Assembly (NCBI GenBank): GCA_023241745.1
Contig: JALQCY010000005.1
Location: 62,001-126,000 of the forward strand
Direction: 5' to 3'
Length of the DNA: 64,000 bases
From: Isoptericola peretonis
Lineage (GTDB): Bacteria > Actinomycetota > Actinomycetes > Actinomycetales > Cellulomonadaceae
Part shown: piece by piece, positions 9,095 to 20,617 of the stretch
Layout of the letters: every line of letters begins with the position of its first letter
How positions within the stretch are numbered: position 1 is the first letter of the stretch
The notes under the pieces: generated by a model
Databases searched by the model: none
What the model was told of the DNA's origin: nothing
What the model saw: only the letters and a program-made list of their open reading frames with translations
Program-made: the position numbers and the translations under genes

Positions 9095-10725
9095 CGTGAA
9101 CCCTCCATCCAGCGCTCCGGCCCGGCGTGCGCGCGCGCCGCGCGAGCGCGGGCGGACTGCTCGCCGAGCAGCCGCGCCGCCTCGTCCTCGGCCAGGTGGT
9201 AGACGGTGGGGCTGATCGGGCCGGGCGTCGAGTGCAGCGCGAACGACGCCAGCCGGCGCCGGCGCTGCCAGGGGCCCTGCACCAGACCGAGCGACTGGGT
9301 GCGCTCGTGCGGCACCACCTCGAGCCGGCGCACGAACCTCCCGCCGCGCGCCAGCAGGGCGCGGCCGGTCACCGCGTATCCGTTGCGGCGCCAGCTCCAC
9401 GGGTCGAGGAGCCGGGCACGGCGCGGGCTGGTGACGAACCAGCGGTCGGTGCGGGCGTCGCCGGTCAGCGCCTCGTCCAGCAGCGCGAGGGTGTCGTCCG
9501 GGTCGTCGACCTCCAGGTCGGGCAGCACCAGCCACAGGGCCGTGAGCGCCTCCTCGCGCGGCCCCACGGGCAGCAGCACGTGCTGCTGCTCCCCCGCCTG
9601 CCCCTCGACGCCGCCGTAGCCCGCCACGTTGACCTTGACCCGCCACCAGTCCGGCCCCCGCCACAGCGGGCCCTGCGTGAGCGACACGGCCTGGACGCGG
9701 CCCGGCGGGATCGTCTGGGCGCGCGTCTCCAGCAGGCCGTGGCGCAGCCGGATCCCGTCCGGGGACAGCGCCGCCCGGAACCCGAACTCCCCGGCGAAGC
9801 GCTGGAAGATGTAGCCGCCGACGCCGAGGATCGCGGGCAGCGCGGAGAAGAGGATGCTCACCTCACGGGTGACGAACACCGCCACGCCCACCCCGACCAG
9901 CACCAGGACGGCGAACCAGACGCCCGGCATCCGCAGCAGCGACAGCAGCAGCCGCGTGGGCGGCACCTCGTAGACCTGGCGCTCTGGCGCCTCCGGGGCG
10001 ACGTCGTCCGCGGGCTCCCGGTCGTCGGGAGCCGGGGCCGCGCCCGCGGGCGGCTCGCCGGGCGCCACGGCGCTCGTGCCGGAGGCGGGACCAGCCGCGA
10101 CGGGCCGTGCCTCCGGTGCGCCGGCGCGGGCGGCCTTGACCCCCGCGGCGCGCGCCAGCAGGTCGGCGCGCAGGCGCTGCGCCTCCGCCTCCTTGAGGAA
10201 GCCGATGGCCACGCCCGAGTCGGAGCCGCCCGCCACCTCCAGCCGCAGCTCCGCCAGTCCGAACAGCCTCGCGAGCAACGGCTGGCGCACGTCGATGGCC
10301 TGCAGGCGGTCCAGCCGCGCGTGCCGCTGCTGGCGGAACAGGATGCCCTTGCGCAGGTGCACCGCGTCGTCGTCCACCGCGTAGGCCGTCATCCGCCACG
10401 CGAGCGCGGCGTACCCGAAGATGAGGCCGACGACCACGGCCAGCCCGAGCAGCACGATCCACCACAGGTCCCGGATCTCGCCGACGGCCCGGACGGCGCT
10501 CGCCACGTCGTCGAGCACCTGCTGGCTGCCGATGACGAGGATCGCGACCACCGCCGCCCAGCCGCGCACGAACGGCGTGACGGGGTGCACGCGGCGCCAG
10601 TCCGGCTCCGGTCGCGCGGACGACGGAGGGTCGCCGGCCGTCGGGTCGGGCGCCGGATCGGGCGTCGGATCGGGCGTCAGGTCCGGCGTCGGGTCGGACG
10701 TCGGTCCGGGGTTCGAGGAGCTCAC
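9091..10725 (-). CDS. PH domain-containing membrane protein (YdbT-like, multiple bPH2 domains)
   Basis: The 544-residue protein opens with a low-complexity Pro/Asp/Thr segment (about residues 5-30). Two hydrophobic helices follow (about 48-65 and 75-100: [16 protein letters not shown] and [21 protein letters not shown]). A first bPH2 domain ([37 protein letters not shown]) comes next, then a second membrane pair ([17 protein letters not shown]). A second bPH2 domain ([23 protein letters not shown]) and a third ([34 protein letters not shown]) complete it. The tandem bPH2 and membrane architecture matches Bacillus YdbT. It pairs with the shorter YdbS-like protein encoded just upstream, with a GTGA overlap. 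A role in envelope stress or immunity proteins is suggested for YdbST but not proven. Confidence 0.87.
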   Translation of the reverse strand: MSSSNPGPTSDPTPDLTPDPTPDPAPDPTAGDPPSSARPEPDWRRVHPVTPFVRGWAAVVAILVIGSQQVLDDVASAVRAVGEIRDLWWIVLLGLAVVVGLIFGYAALAWRMTAYAVDDDAVHLRKGILFRQQRHARLDRLQAIDVRQPLLARLFGLAELRLEVAGGSDSGVAIGFLKEAEAQRLRADLLARAAGVKAARAGAPEARPVAAGPASGTSAVAPGEPPAGAAPAPDDREPADDVAPEAPERQVYEVPPTRLLLSLLRMPGVWFAVLVLVGVGVAVFVTREVSILFSALPAILGVGGYIFQRFAGEFGFRAALSPDGIRLRHGLLETRAQTIPPGRVQAVSLTQGPLWRGPDWWRVKVNVAGYGGVEGQAGEQQHVLLPVGPREEALTALWLVLPDLEVDDPDDTLALLDEALTGDARTDRWFVTSPRRARLLDPWSWRRNGYAVTGRALLARGGRFVRRLEVVPHERTQSLGLVQGPWQRRRRLASFALHSTPGPISPTVYHLAEDEAARLLGEQSARARAARAHAGPERWMEGSR

Positions 10726-11246
10726 AGGCCCGCCAACCTCGCCTCGCCCCGAGCGGTGAGCCGGTCGCGCAGCCGCTCGGCCTCGTCGGGCACCAGGCCC
10801 GGGATGTCCGCGTCGGTGCCCGCCGACGCCGTGTGGAGCTGCACCTTGGCGATGCCCAGCTTGCGGTCGAGCGGCCCGGCCTCGACGTCCACGTACTGCA
10901 TGCGGCCGTAGGGCACGACGACAAGGGTGCGGAACATGATGCCCTTGCGGATGAGCAGGTCGTCGTCGCGCTCCGCGTACCCGATCGCGCGCACCTGGCG
11001 CGGCACGAGCAGCACCGCCCACACCAGCAGCGCGGCGGGCACCCCGGCGAGCAGCCAGAACCACGGCGAGACCAGGACGGCGAGCACGATGCCCGCGACG
11101 ATCGGCACGGCGAGCGTCACGCCGGTCGAGATCAGCCGCGCCGGGACGAGCCGGGGCGAGACGCTCTGCCAGGCGACGCCCGGCGGGTCGAAGGGGCCGG
11201 TCGGCGGCCCGGCCTGAGGTCCGGCGCCCGCGGGGATGCTGGTCAT
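10722..11246 (-). CDS. PH domain-containing membrane protein (YdbS-like)
   Basis: This 174-residue protein has two adjacent hydrophobic helices at about residues 40-80 (TLAVPIVAGIVLAVLVSPWFWLLAG and AALLVWAVLLVP) and a C-terminal bPH2 domain (ERDDDLLIRKGIMFRTLVVVPYGRMQYVDVEAGPLDRKLGIAKVQLHTA, written here with its key motifs RKGIMFR, PYGRMQYVDV and GIAKVQLHTA). It is the partner of the larger protein that follows with a GTGA overlap. The ATG at 11246 lies six bases after AAGGAT, a weak -10, so the pair may have its own leaderless start in the 115-bp gap after the DUF3180 gene. No function is established. Confidence 0.85.
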   Translation of the reverse strand: MTSIPAGAGPQAGPPTGPFDPPGVAWQSVSPRLVPARLISTGVTLAVPIVAGIVLAVLVSPWFWLLAGVPAALLVWAVLLVPRQVRAIGYAERDDDLLIRKGIMFRTLVVVPYGRMQYVDVEAGPLDRKLGIAKVQLHTASAGTDADIPGLVPDEAERLRDRLTARGEARLAGL

Positions 11247-11361
11247 GAGCCCATCCTTCCATCCGGTGCCACGGCGGCGACATCCTCCGACGGGCTCGAC
11301 GCGCGGCGTCGGGGGTCGGCCAGGAGGATGACCTCGCCCACGGCGCCACCGGGAGCGACGG

Positions 11362-11850
11362 TCACGAGGGCAGCGGGTCGACACGCTCCTCCGCGTCGGG
11401 GCCGTCGGCGTCGTCGGGCGGGGGCAGCTGGCAGAACTTCTCCACCACGAGGCCCACCACGCACAGCACGACGGCGCACACGGCGGCGACCGCCGCCGCG
11501 ACCGCCTGGTCGCGGCGCGCCTCGATGTGCAGCTGCCCGAGCACCACGAGCACGCTCGCGACGTACCGGCCGGCGAGGAGCGCTCCGGTCAGCGCCCCCG
11601 CCTTGGCCAGGACGAACGTGCGGGACGCGCGCAACGGGTCGAGGTCGGGCTTGTCGCCCTTCTGGTACGCGCGCACCGCCCAGCCCGCCCAGAAGATGCC
11701 ACCGGCCAGCGCGAGGATCGCGACGTCCTCGACCCACGCGACCGCGGGCAGGTAGACGCCGCGCGACTCGAGCAGGCGCAGCAGGCCCGCGCCACCGACC
11801 GCCACCACGGCGGCGACGGCCGCGAGGAGACCGACCGAGGTGCGGCGCAT
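11362..11850 (-). CDS. DUF3180 domain-containing membrane protein
   Basis: The 162-residue product has four hydrophobic helices at roughly residues 5-23, 40-60, 78-104 and 118-140, with a charged Asp/Glu/Pro tail. It matches the DUF3180 family, which I know as a conserved actinobacterial membrane protein found next to folK (for example in mycobacteria and streptomycetes). The key conserved stretch is the YQKGDKPDLDPLRASRTFVLAKA loop between helices 2 and 3. It begins one base after the folB-folK stop codon. Function is unknown, and the position suggests only co-expression with the folate genes. Confidence 0.88.
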   Translation of the reverse strand: MRRTSVGLLAAVAAVVAVGGAGLLRLLESRGVYLPAVAWVEDVAILALAGGIFWAGWAVRAYQKGDKPDLDPLRASRTFVLAKAGALTGALLAGRYVASVLVVLGQLHIEARRDQAVAAAVAAVCAVVLCVVGLVVEKFCQLPPPDDADGPDAEERVDPLPS

Positions 11851-11851
11851 C

Positions 11852-13810
11852 TCAGCGGTCGTCCTCCGCGTCCCACTCCTGCGCGTGGGCCCGGGGCTCA
11901 GGGGGCCGGCCGGCCTGCTCGTCCCGGACGGGGGCGAACGCGTCCGGCGGCGCGGGCGGGGTGTCCTGGGGCGCCGGCGGAACGGGCGCGTGCCGCACCG
12001 GCCCCGGCGCGAGGGGCTGCGGCGAGTACTGCTGCTCGGGCGCGTACTGCTCCGGCGCGTACTGCTCGGGCGCGTACTGCTCCGGCGCGTACTGCTCCGG
12101 CGCGTACTGCTCGGGCGCGTACTGCTCCGGCGCGAAGGACGACGGCGCCGTCGGCGCGGGCGGTGCGGGCGGCGCGAAGGACTCGGGTGCCGGGACGGGC
12201 TCCGGCGCGACCGGAAGGCCCGGAGCGGGCGTGGGCAAGGGGGCGAAGGGCCGCGGCGTCACGGGCTGGTCCGGCTCCGCCTGCTCCACCGGGGCGAACG
12301 CCGTGGGCGCCGCTGCCCGCGGCTCGTCCGCGGGCGGGTCCTCGCGGCGCGGCTCCGCCACCGGGGCGGCGGGCGGCTCCACGACCTGCGGCTCCGACTG
12401 GTACGGCTCGGCCGAGTACGGCTCCGCGACGGGCTGAGCCGCCGCCGGACCGGGGACCGCGGCCGGGCCACCGAACGCGGGGGCCTGAGGCGCGGGGGCG
12501 CCGTACGGGCCGGCGTCGCCCGGGTAGGCGGCAGCGGACGGTGCGACGTCGTCCCCCGGGTCCGCGGGGGCCGACTGCGGCACGGGCGTGGACGGTGCGG
12601 GCTCGGACGACCCCGCCGACACCTGCCCGGTGCTCTGCGTCGGGCCTGTCAGCCAGTCGAGCGCGAGCCAGCGGATCCCGGAGCGGTCGGGCGCCGTCAC
12701 GGCGAGCTGCCCGACCGGGCCGCCGCCGGGGCCCGGGAGCAGCGCGTCGGGCGCCACCTCCGCCCACGGCACGAGCACGAAGGCGCGCTCGCGGGCGCGC
12801 GGGTGCGGCAGCTCGAGGTCCGGCCCCGCAGCGACGAGCGACCCGTACTGCACGATGTCGACGTCCAGGGTGCGCGGCCCCCAGCGCTCCTCGCGGACGC
12901 GGCCGTGCTGAGCCTCCACCTGCTGCGTGCTGCGCAGCAGGTCGCGCGGCGACAGCATGGTCCGCACGACGAGCACCGCGTTGAGGTAGTCCGGCTGCTC
13001 CGGCCCGCCGACGGCCGCGGTGCGCGCCAGCGGCGACACCTCCATGACCTGCACGCCCGGGAGCCGGTCGACGTCCGTCACCGCCTGCCGGAGCGTCACC
13101 TGCGCGTCGCCCAGGTTGGCGCCGAGGGCCAGCACCGCCTCGACGGGCTCGGCCGGCGTGACGTCCAGCGGGTCGGCCGGCGCGGCGGGCTCCGGCTCGG
13201 GAGCCGCGGGCGGCTCGGCCTCGACCCGCGTCGGGACGGGCGCCGGCGGGACCGGCGCGAGAGCCGGCACCGCGTCGATCAGGGACCCGCCCAGGGCTGC
13301 GGGCGCCACGGTCGAGACGGCGTCGGCCGGCTCGGGCGCGGCAGGCGCGACCGGCTCCGCAGGCGCGACCGGCTCGGCCGACGACACGACGGGGGGCACC
13401 ACCGGGGGCCGCGACCGGTCGCGGCGCACCACGACCTCGACGTCGTCGAACGGCACCGGGATCGGGGCCTGCGGCTTGTGCACGCGCACGTCGACCGCGT
13501 GGACCGCGGGACGGGCCAGCACGACGGCCGCGATGCGCTCGGCGACCGTCTCCACGAGGTCGGCCGGCGAGCCCGCGAGGACGTCGTGCACGTCCTGCGC
13601 GACGTCGGCGTAGCTCACGGTGCGCTCGAGGTCGTCGGACGACGCGGCGGCGCGGGTGTCGAGGTGCAGCACGACGTCGGCGCTGAACACCTGACCCTCG
13701 GCGCGCTCGTGGGCCAGCACGCCGTGGTGGCCGGTCGCCGAGACGCCGGCGAGGCGGATCTGGTCGAGCGGCTGTCCGTCCGGCCCTGGGACTGCTGCGG
13801 CGAACGTCAC
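11852..13810 (-). CDS. folBK: Fused dihydroneopterin aldolase / 2-amino-4-hydroxy-6-hydroxymethyldihydropteridine pyrophosphokinase (FolB-FolK) with a long disordered tail
   Basis: This 652-residue protein joins two successive folate enzymes. Residues 1-130 are FolB (IRLAGVSATGHHGVL, ERTVSYADV, ETVAERIA, and the catalytic Lys in HKPQAPIP near 112). Residues 131-222 form a Pro/Ala/Glu linker. Residues 223-385 are FolK (LALGANLGD, the RWGPRTLDVDIVQYG motif at 309-323, LPHPRARERAFVLVPW). The last 270 residues are Pro/Ala/Glu-rich and include six exact APEQY repeats and one APEQQY. FolB-FolK fusions are known in actinobacteria; I do not know of a tail of this length. The GTG at 13810 has GAGGAGG seven bases upstream and overlaps the folP stop as GTGA. 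Confidence 0.95.
   Translation of the reverse strand: MTFAAAVPGPDGQPLDQIRLAGVSATGHHGVLAHERAEGQVFSADVVLHLDTRAAASSDDLERTVSYADVAQDVHDVLAGSPADLVETVAERIAAVVLARPAVHAVDVRVHKPQAPIPVPFDDVEVVVRRDRSRPPVVPPVVSSAEPVAPAEPVAPAAPEPADAVSTVAPAALGGSLIDAVPALAPVPPAPVPTRVEAEPPAAPEPEPAAPADPLDVTPAEPVEAVLALGANLGDAQVTLRQAVTDVDRLPGVQVMEVSPLARTAAVGGPEQPDYLNAVLVVRTMLSPRDLLRSTQQVEAQHGRVREERWGPRTLDVDIVQYGSLVAAGPDLELPHPRARERAFVLVPWAEVAPDALLPGPGGGPVGQLAVTAPDRSGIRWLALDWLTGPTQSTGQVSAGSSEPAPSTPVPQSAPADPGDDVAPSAAAYPGDAGPYGAPAPQAPAFGGPAAVPGPAAAQPVAEPYSAEPYQSEPQVVEPPAAPVAEPRREDPPADEPRAAAPTAFAPVEQAEPDQPVTPRPFAPLPTPAPGLPVAPEPVPAPESFAPPAPPAPTAPSSFAPEQYAPEQYAPEQYAPEQYAPEQYAPEQYAPEQQYSPQPLAPGPVRHAPVPPAPQDTPPAPPDAFAPVRDEQAGRPPEPRAHAQEWDAEDDR
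12027..12134 (-). repeat. Tandem 15-bp repeat encoding APEQY (seven units)
   Basis: Six contiguous 15-bp units run from 12045 to 12134; on the plus strand each reads TACTGCTCSGGCGCG, differing only at one C/G position. An 18-bp variant with an extra CAG/CTG triplet precedes them at 12027-12044. They encode consecutive APEQY pentapeptides in the tail of FolB-FolK. The unit length is a multiple of three, so gain or loss of units would keep the frame. It has the form of a variable-number repeat. Confidence 0.9.
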
Positions 13811-14775
13811 GAGAGGCCCTCCTCGTCGGCGGTGGTTCCTGTGCTTCCCACGGCAGTGGTGCGGTGCGCCGGTGCGGTCATCCCGGCATCCAACACGTCG
13901 CGGGTGGCCGCCGTCCAGGCGTCCGCGACACGGACGGCGTCGGCGCTGGCGCGCGCGGCGTGCACCCGGACCGCCCAGGCGCCCGCGGCCGCGGACAGCG
14001 CGGAGATCGCGGCGGTGGCGTCGTCGCGCTCCAGCGGCGGCGCCGGCTCGTCGGCCGGCAGCCCCCGCGTGCCCTCGAGCAGGTGGCCCAGGAAGCGCTT
14101 GCGCGACGCGCCCACGAGGACCGGCCGGCCGAGGGCGTCCAGGGCCTCCAGGTGGGCCAGGATCGGCCAGTTGAGCACCCCGGCCTTGGAGAAGCCGAGG
14201 CCCGGGTCCAGCACCACCTGCTCCGGGTCGACGCCGACGGCGAGCAGGGCGTCCAGACGCTGGGCGAGCTCGTCGCGCACCTCGGCGACGACGTCGTCGT
14301 ACACCTCGAGGCTGTCCATGACGTCGGCGTGGCCGCGCCAGTGCATCGCGACATACGCCACGCCCGTGTCGGCCACGACGTGGCCCATGCGCGGGTCCGC
14401 GAGGCCCCCCGACACGTCGTTGACGATCCGGGCACCGGCCGCGACGGCCCGCTCGGCGACCGCGGCGCGCGTCGTGTCGACCGAGACGACGGCGCCGTGC
14501 GACGCGAGCCGCTCGATGACCGGGATCACCCGGCGCAGCTCCTCGGCCTCGTCCACGCGGGCGGCGCCGGGGCGGGTGGACTCGCCACCGACGTCGAGGA
14601 TCTCCGCACCCTCGGCCAGCAGGTCGAGCCCGTGCTGCACGCCGGCGTCGGGCTCGAACCACTCCCCGCCGTCGGAGAACGAGTCGGGCGTGATGTTCAC
14701 GACACCCATGACGAGGCAGCGACCGACGCCGGACAGCTCCGGCAGGCCGGCGACCACCGCGTCGCGAGAGTGCAC
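13807..14775 (-). CDS. folP: Dihydropteroate synthase
   Basis: FolP joins 6-hydroxymethyl-dihydropterin pyrophosphate and p-aminobenzoate to make dihydropteroate, and is the sulfonamide target. The 322-residue product has the TIM-barrel signatures VMGVVNITPDSFSDGG (phosphate-binding loop), ILDVGGESTRPGA, VSVDTTRAAVAERAVAAGA, and the C-terminal GASRKRFLG. The GTG at 14775 begins two bases after the folE stop and has GGGG upstream; longer in-frame readings would enter folE. The gene ends in a GTGA overlap with folB-folK. Downstream of the SRKRF motif there is an Ala-rich stretch ending in a short hydrophilic tail, slightly longer than usual. All the core motifs are intact. Confidence 0.96.
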   Translation of the reverse strand: MHSRDAVVAGLPELSGVGRCLVMGVVNITPDSFSDGGEWFEPDAGVQHGLDLLAEGAEILDVGGESTRPGAARVDEAEELRRVIPVIERLASHGAVVSVDTTRAAVAERAVAAGARIVNDVSGGLADPRMGHVVADTGVAYVAMHWRGHADVMDSLEVYDDVVAEVRDELAQRLDALLAVGVDPEQVVLDPGLGFSKAGVLNWPILAHLEALDALGRPVLVGASRKRFLGHLLEGTRGLPADEPAPPLERDDATAAISALSAAAGAWAVRVHAARASADAVRVADAWTAATRDVLDAGMTAPAHRTTAVGSTGTTADEEGLS

Positions 14776-14777
14776 GC

Positions 14778-15388
14778 TCAGCGCCCCATGACGAGACTCA
14801 TGGCCTCGGCGCGGGTGGTCGCGTTCTGCATGATGCCGCGCACGGCCGACGTCACGGTGCGCGACCCGGGCTTGCGGACCCCGCGCATCGACATGCACAG
14901 GTGCTCGCACTCCACCACGACGAGGACGCCGCGCGGCTCGAGGATGCGCACCATGGCGTCCGCGATCTGCGTCGTCAGGCGCTCCTGCACCTGCGGGCGC
15001 CGGGCGTACACCTCGACGAGCCGCGCGAGCTTGGACAAGCCCGTGATGCGGCCCTCGGTGCTGGGGATGTAGCCCACGTGCGCCACGCCGTGGAACGGCA
15101 CCAGGTGGTGCTCGCACGTCGAGTACACCTCGATGTCGCGCACCAGGACCATCTCCTCGTGACCGATGTCGAAGGTGGTCGTGAGCACGTCCTCCGGCTC
15201 CTGCCGGAGCCCCGCGAAGATCTCCTGGTAGGCGCGCGCCACGCGGGCGGGCGTGTCCCGGAGCCCCTCGCGCTCCGGGTCCTCGCCGACCGCGAGCAGC
15301 AGCTCGCGGACGGCGGCCTCGGCGCGCGCGGCGTCGTACGGGGGCACGTCCGCGGCAGCGCGCATCCCCAGGTCCGTCACCGGGTCGG

Positions 15389-15392
<4 letters not shown>
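14778..15392 (-). CDS. folE: GTP cyclohydrolase I
   Basis: FolE converts GTP to 7,8-dihydroneopterin triphosphate, the entry step to tetrahydrofolate. The 204-residue product shows [15 protein letters not shown], the zinc-binding [13 protein letters not shown] with Cys and two His, the [23 protein letters not shown] stretch, and [25 protein letters not shown] with the second Cys ligand. These mark the type IA zinc enzyme. The GTG start at 15392 has GGGGGAG upstream and overlaps the ftsH stop as GTGA. FolE, folP and folB-folK follow in pathway order. Confidence 0.96.
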
Positions 15393-17461
<2,069 letters not shown>

Positions 17462-17515
17462 CGGCGACGGGGACGGTTCCCCGCTTCCCTTCCGTCGGGC
17501 AACGTGTGGTTCACG

Positions 17516-17521
17516 ACGCTA
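17516..17521 (-). promoter_or_regulatory. Possible -10 element (TAGCGT) of ftsH
   Basis: TAGCGT on the minus strand lies 54 bases before the ftsH start, inside the 124-bp hpt-ftsH gap. TAgnnT is the commonest -10 form in this window. No good -35 is seen at 17-18 bases. It would leave an untranslated leader of about 48 bases containing a small GGGGA-ACCG-TCCCC hairpin. Confidence 0.4.
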
Positions 17522-17585
17522 CACGCCGAGTGTGGACGAACCGTGGCTGTTCGCCCAGGGCGCGACGTTGTCCGTCGGCGTCCGC

Positions 17586-18137
17586 TCAGCTGTAGACGTG
17601 CGGCGCGAGCGTGCCGACGAACGGCAGGTTGCGGTACTTCTCGGCGTAGTCGAGCCCGTACCCCACGACGAACTCGTTGGGGATGTCGAAGCCGACGTAG
17701 CGCACGTCGACGTCGACCTTCGCGGCGTCCGGCTTGCGCAGCATGGTGGCGATCTCCACGGACGCGGGGCCGCGGGAGCGCAGGTTGGCGACCAGCCACG
17801 AGAGCGTGAGGCCGGAGTCGATGACGTCCTCGACGATCAGCACGTTGCGTCCGGTGAGGTCGGCGTCGAGGTCCTTGAGGATGCGCACGACGCCGGACGA
17901 CTTGGTGCCCGAGCCGTAGGAGGACACCGCCATCCAGTCCATCTGCACCGGGTGGTGCAGCCGGCGGGCGAGGTCAGCCATCACCATGACGGCGCCCTTG
18001 AGCACGCCGACCAGGAGCAGGTCCTTGCCCGCGTAGTCGGCGTCGATCTGCGCGGCGATCTCGTCGAGCTTGCCGCCGATCTGCTCCTCGGTGAGCAGGA
18101 TGTTTGCGAGGTCGCCTGAGACGTCCGACTGGTCCAC
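17586..18137 (-). CDS. hpt: Hypoxanthine phosphoribosyltransferase
   Basis: Hpt salvages hypoxanthine and guanine with PRPP to make IMP and GMP. The 183-residue product has the LLTEEQI opening helix, [21 protein letters not shown], the substrate loop [12 protein letters not shown], the PRPP-binding [17 protein letters not shown], and the purine-contact [17 protein letters not shown] near the C terminus. Two GTG starts are close together. The one at 18137 has GAGGAG at 18143-18148 with a five-base spacing. The one at 18143 touches that same site and so is less likely, although it would give a GTGA overlap with tilS. The neighbours tilS and ftsH match the tilS-hpt-ftsH order common in bacteria. 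Confidence 0.96.
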   Translation of the reverse strand: MDQSDVSGDLANILLTEEQIGGKLDEIAAQIDADYAGKDLLLVGVLKGAVMVMADLARRLHHPVQMDWMAVSSYGSGTKSSGVVRILKDLDADLTGRNVLIVEDVIDSGLTLSWLVANLRSRGPASVEIATMLRKPDAAKVDVDVRYVGFDIPNEFVVGYGLDYAEKYRNLPFVGTLAPHVYS

Positions 18138-18139
18138 GG

Positions 18140-19267
18140 TCACTCCTCGAGGGACGGGTTTGGGGCTGGGGGGTGGGTCGCCCGCGCCGGGTCCGGCACG
18201 GCGGCACGCAGGTAGAGCCTGCCACACGCGCGCACCGCGCGAGCGTCGCCCGGCAGGTGGACGTCTCCCTGCCCACGCCACGAGACGACGAGCGCGTCGA
18301 GCGCGTCCACGTGCCGCGCCGTCGTCGCCCCGGGCGGGCAGCCGACCGCGATCGCCGCCGCGCGCAGGGCACGACGACGCAGCGCGGCCGGCGCCGCGGC
18401 GAGCCGCCCGACGCCGAGCACCAGCCCCGGGTCGTCAGGAGCATGGTCCACCCCGGTGAGGTCGGCTCCCGACAGCAGGTCGGCCGCCAGGGCGTCGAGC
18501 GCGTCGGCGTCGTCGCGTAGCTGGTCGGCGGTGCGGGCGAGGGCCTCGACGACGCCGGGGCCGAGCGCGTCCTCCAGCACGGGCACGACGGCGGCGCGCA
18601 CCCGGGTGCGTGCGGGCACCGTCGCCGTCCCCCCGGTGGGCAGGAGGTTCGTCGGGTCGGTCCAGAACTCGAGCCCGGCCGCGGCGCACACGGCCTCGGT
18701 CTGGGCGCGGCGCAGTCCGAGGAACGCGCGTCGGTAGAGCCCTCGACGTCGCGGCATCCCCGCCAGCGAGCGGGCCCCGCTGCCACGCGCCAGGCCGAGC
18801 AGCACGGACTCCGCCTGGTCGTCGAGGGTGTGGCCGAGCAGCACGGCGGCCGCGCCGGTCTCGCGCGCCGCGGCCTCCAGCGCGGCGTAGCGGGCGTCCC
18901 GGGCCGCGCCCTCGGGCCCACCGGCACCCGCGTCCACCGTCACGCGTCGCACCAGCACGGGGTCGAGGCCGAGCTCCCGGCAGCGCGCCGCCGCGGTCGC
19001 CGCCACCTCGGCGGACCCCGGCTGCATGCCGTGGTCCACGACGACGGCCCCGGCCCGCACCGCGAACCCCGGGGAGCGCACCGACCTGGCCACCCGCCGG
19101 GCCTCGGTGACGGTCACCGCCGCCAGGGCGAGGCTGTCGGCCCCGCCCGAGCACGCGACCAGCACCAGCCCGTCCGCGGTGAGGGCAGACGGGCCGCGCG
19201 CGAGGTCGGCGAGCTCGGCGCGGACGGCGGCGCGGGCCGCCGCGAGCGCCGGGTCGACGCGGGCCAC
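18140..19267 (-). CDS. tilS: tRNA(Ile)-lysidine synthase
   Basis: TilS attaches lysine to C34 of the CAU-anticodon tRNA-Ile so that it reads AUA; it is essential. The 375-residue product has the PP-loop ATP pyrophosphatase motif SGGADS at 40-45, the [10 protein letters not shown] stretch, and [21 protein letters not shown], which is the family's second signature. Residues from about 250 form the helical TilS domain. It is the short actinobacterial form, without the full C-terminal domain of E. coli TilS. It starts ten bases after the DUF2342 gene and runs into hpt. Confidence 0.95.
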   Translation of the reverse strand: MARVDPALAAARAAVRAELADLARGPSALTADGLVLVACSGGADSLALAAVTVTEARRVARSVRSPGFAVRAGAVVVDHGMQPGSAEVAATAAARCRELGLDPVLVRRVTVDAGAGGPEGAARDARYAALEAAARETGAAAVLLGHTLDDQAESVLLGLARGSGARSLAGMPRRRGLYRRAFLGLRRAQTEAVCAAAGLEFWTDPTNLLPTGGTATVPARTRVRAAVVPVLEDALGPGVVEALARTADQLRDDADALDALAADLLSGADLTGVDHAPDDPGLVLGVGRLAAAPAALRRRALRAAAIAVGCPPGATTARHVDALDALVVSWRGQGDVHLPGDARAVRACGRLYLRAAVPDPARATHPPAPNPSLEE

Positions 19268-19277
19268 CGGCTCCGCC

Positions 19278-20375
19278 TCAGCCGTGCACGCGGCGCACCC
19301 AGGCGCGCGGGTCGGCGATCTCGCGGGCGGACGGCAGGTGGGCTGGCCCGGACCAGACGGCGTTCAGCCCGTCGCGCCCCACCCGCTCCTCCACCTCGCG
19401 GACGAACGCGGCGCCGTCGCGGTACTGGGCGAGCTTGGCGTCCATGCCCAGAACGCGGCGCAGCACGACGTCCAGGGCGGGGGCGCCTTCGCCGTCGCGC
19501 CGCTTCTCGAAGCGCGCCCGGATGGTGCGCACCGACCGCACGACGCGCGGCCCGACGGCGTCCATCATCACGTCGGCGTGCCCTTCGAGCAGGGCCATCA
19601 CGGCGGTGACCTCCTCGAGCTCGCGGCGCTGCTCCGGCCGGAGGACGCCGTCGAGCGGGGTGACGAGCTCTCCGCGCACGGCGCGCAGCACGGTGCGGCC
19701 CACCACCGCCACCTTCTGCCGCAGCGGGGCGCGGGCCATCGCCGCGGTGCTCTCGGCGACTCCGCGCAGCAGGTCGCCGAGACGGCCCACCAGGTGGTCG
19801 GCGAGCCACGGCGCCGCGGCGAACTGCAGGGCGTGGGTCTGCTCGTGCAGGCACACCCACAGCCGGAAGTCGGCGGGGCGCAGCCCGAGGGCCCGCTCCA
19901 CCTGCAGCACGTTGGGCGCCACCAGCAGCAGCCGGCCGTGACCGGCGGCGTGGTCCGCTCCGTACGGGTCGAACTGGCCGAGCACCCGCCCCGACAGCAG
20001 CGCCAGCAGGCCGCCCACCTCTGCGGCACCGGCGAGCCGGGCGGCCTGGGACGTCGGCGGGACGTCGGCGGCGAGCGCCGTCATGACGGGGTCGGTCATC
20101 GCGCGCATCGACTGCGTGTTGGCGCGCGTCCAGCCGGCCCGGTCCACGACGTGCACGTCGCCCAGGACGCCGGCGGCCCGCGCGTCGGCCGGGACCATGC
20201 GCGTCACCTCCAGGACGTGCCCCACGGCCTCCCCGGCCGCGGCGCGCAGACCGGCGACGAGCGCGTCGAGCTCGTCACGGGGCGCCGTCGCACCCGGCCG
20301 TGCGAGCCGGCCGGCGATCTGCGCCGCCGCCGTCCAGTCCAGCAGGGGCTCGGCGGTACGCGCTGGCGTGGTCAC
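19278..20375 (-). CDS. Zinc-dependent metalloprotease-like protein, DUF2342 (F420 biosynthesis-associated family)
   Basis: The 365-residue product matches DUF2342, a family annotated either as zinc-dependent metalloprotease or as F420 biosynthesis-associated because of its distribution. It has the zincin-like motif HEQTH at 177-181 inside [14 protein letters not shown] and an EGHAD motif at 264-268 that supplies a likely third metal ligand. Other family stretches are LGQFDPYG near 132-139 and LLLVAPNV near 149-156. The GTG at 20375 lies six bases after TACCGT, so it is probably leaderless. tilS follows after ten bases. Proteolysis has not been shown for the family to my knowledge. The genome also carries cofD and cofC at 36853-38504, so the F420 link fits. 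Confidence 0.88.
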   Translation of the reverse strand: MTTPARTAEPLLDWTAAAQIAGRLARPGATAPRDELDALVAGLRAAAGEAVGHVLEVTRMVPADARAAGVLGDVHVVDRAGWTRANTQSMRAMTDPVMTALAADVPPTSQAARLAGAAEVGGLLALLSGRVLGQFDPYGADHAAGHGRLLLVAPNVLQVERALGLRPADFRLWVCLHEQTHALQFAAAPWLADHLVGRLGDLLRGVAESTAAMARAPLRQKVAVVGRTVLRAVRGELVTPLDGVLRPEQRRELEEVTAVMALLEGHADVMMDAVGPRVVRSVRTIRARFEKRRDGEGAPALDVVLRRVLGMDAKLAQYRDGAAFVREVEERVGRDGLNAVWSGPAHLPSAREIADPRAWVRRVHG

Positions 20376-20381
20376 AGGACC

Positions 20382-20387
20382 ACGGTA
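20382..20387 (-). promoter_or_regulatory. -10 element (TACCGT) of the DUF2342-tilS-hpt transcript
   Basis: TACCGT on the minus strand ends six bases before the GTG at 20375. It is the first promoter of the long minus-strand run. The opposite-strand TACGGT at 20435-20440 drives the short GNAT remnant. Confidence 0.55.
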
Positions 20388-20446
20388 ACCACCTTGCACC
20401 GAGCGGCCGCACCCGTCGGCCGTCGGACGAGGCATACGGTGCCGCG

Positions 20447-20605
20447 ATGGACATCGCCATCGCCGTTCGGGGCCCCGTCGACGACGTAGCCCGCGATCGC
20501 GGCTGCGTCTGGCTGCACGTCGATTTCGAGGCCGACCGTGCACAGTTCTATCTGGATGCCTGTGGATTCCGCAGGACGGCCGCGGGGCTGATGCAGCTCC
20601 GGTAG
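20447..20605 (+). pseudogene. Remnant of a GNAT-family acetyltransferase (C-terminal end only)
   Basis: The 52-codon frame starts with ATG at 20447, six bases after a TACGGT hexamer. Its second half, LHVDFEADRAQFYLDACGF followed by RRTAAGLMQLR, looks like the last strand and helix of a GNAT acetyltransferase, where an F-Y-ACGF-PT-AGL pattern is common. The acetyl-CoA-binding core that should precede it is absent, and only 72 bases separate this frame from the divergent gene. The first 20 residues (MDIAIAVRGPVDDVARDRG) match nothing I recognise. It is therefore best read as a decayed gene end. A real 52-residue peptide cannot be excluded, since the promoter-like hexamer and start codon are intact. 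Confidence 0.5.
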
Positions 20606-20617
20606 CCGGCGCGGACG

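Noticed and set aside
12027..12134. The 15-bp repeats as a CRISPR array.
   Set aside because: There are no spacers, the units are contiguous, and they keep the reading frame of FolB-FolK.
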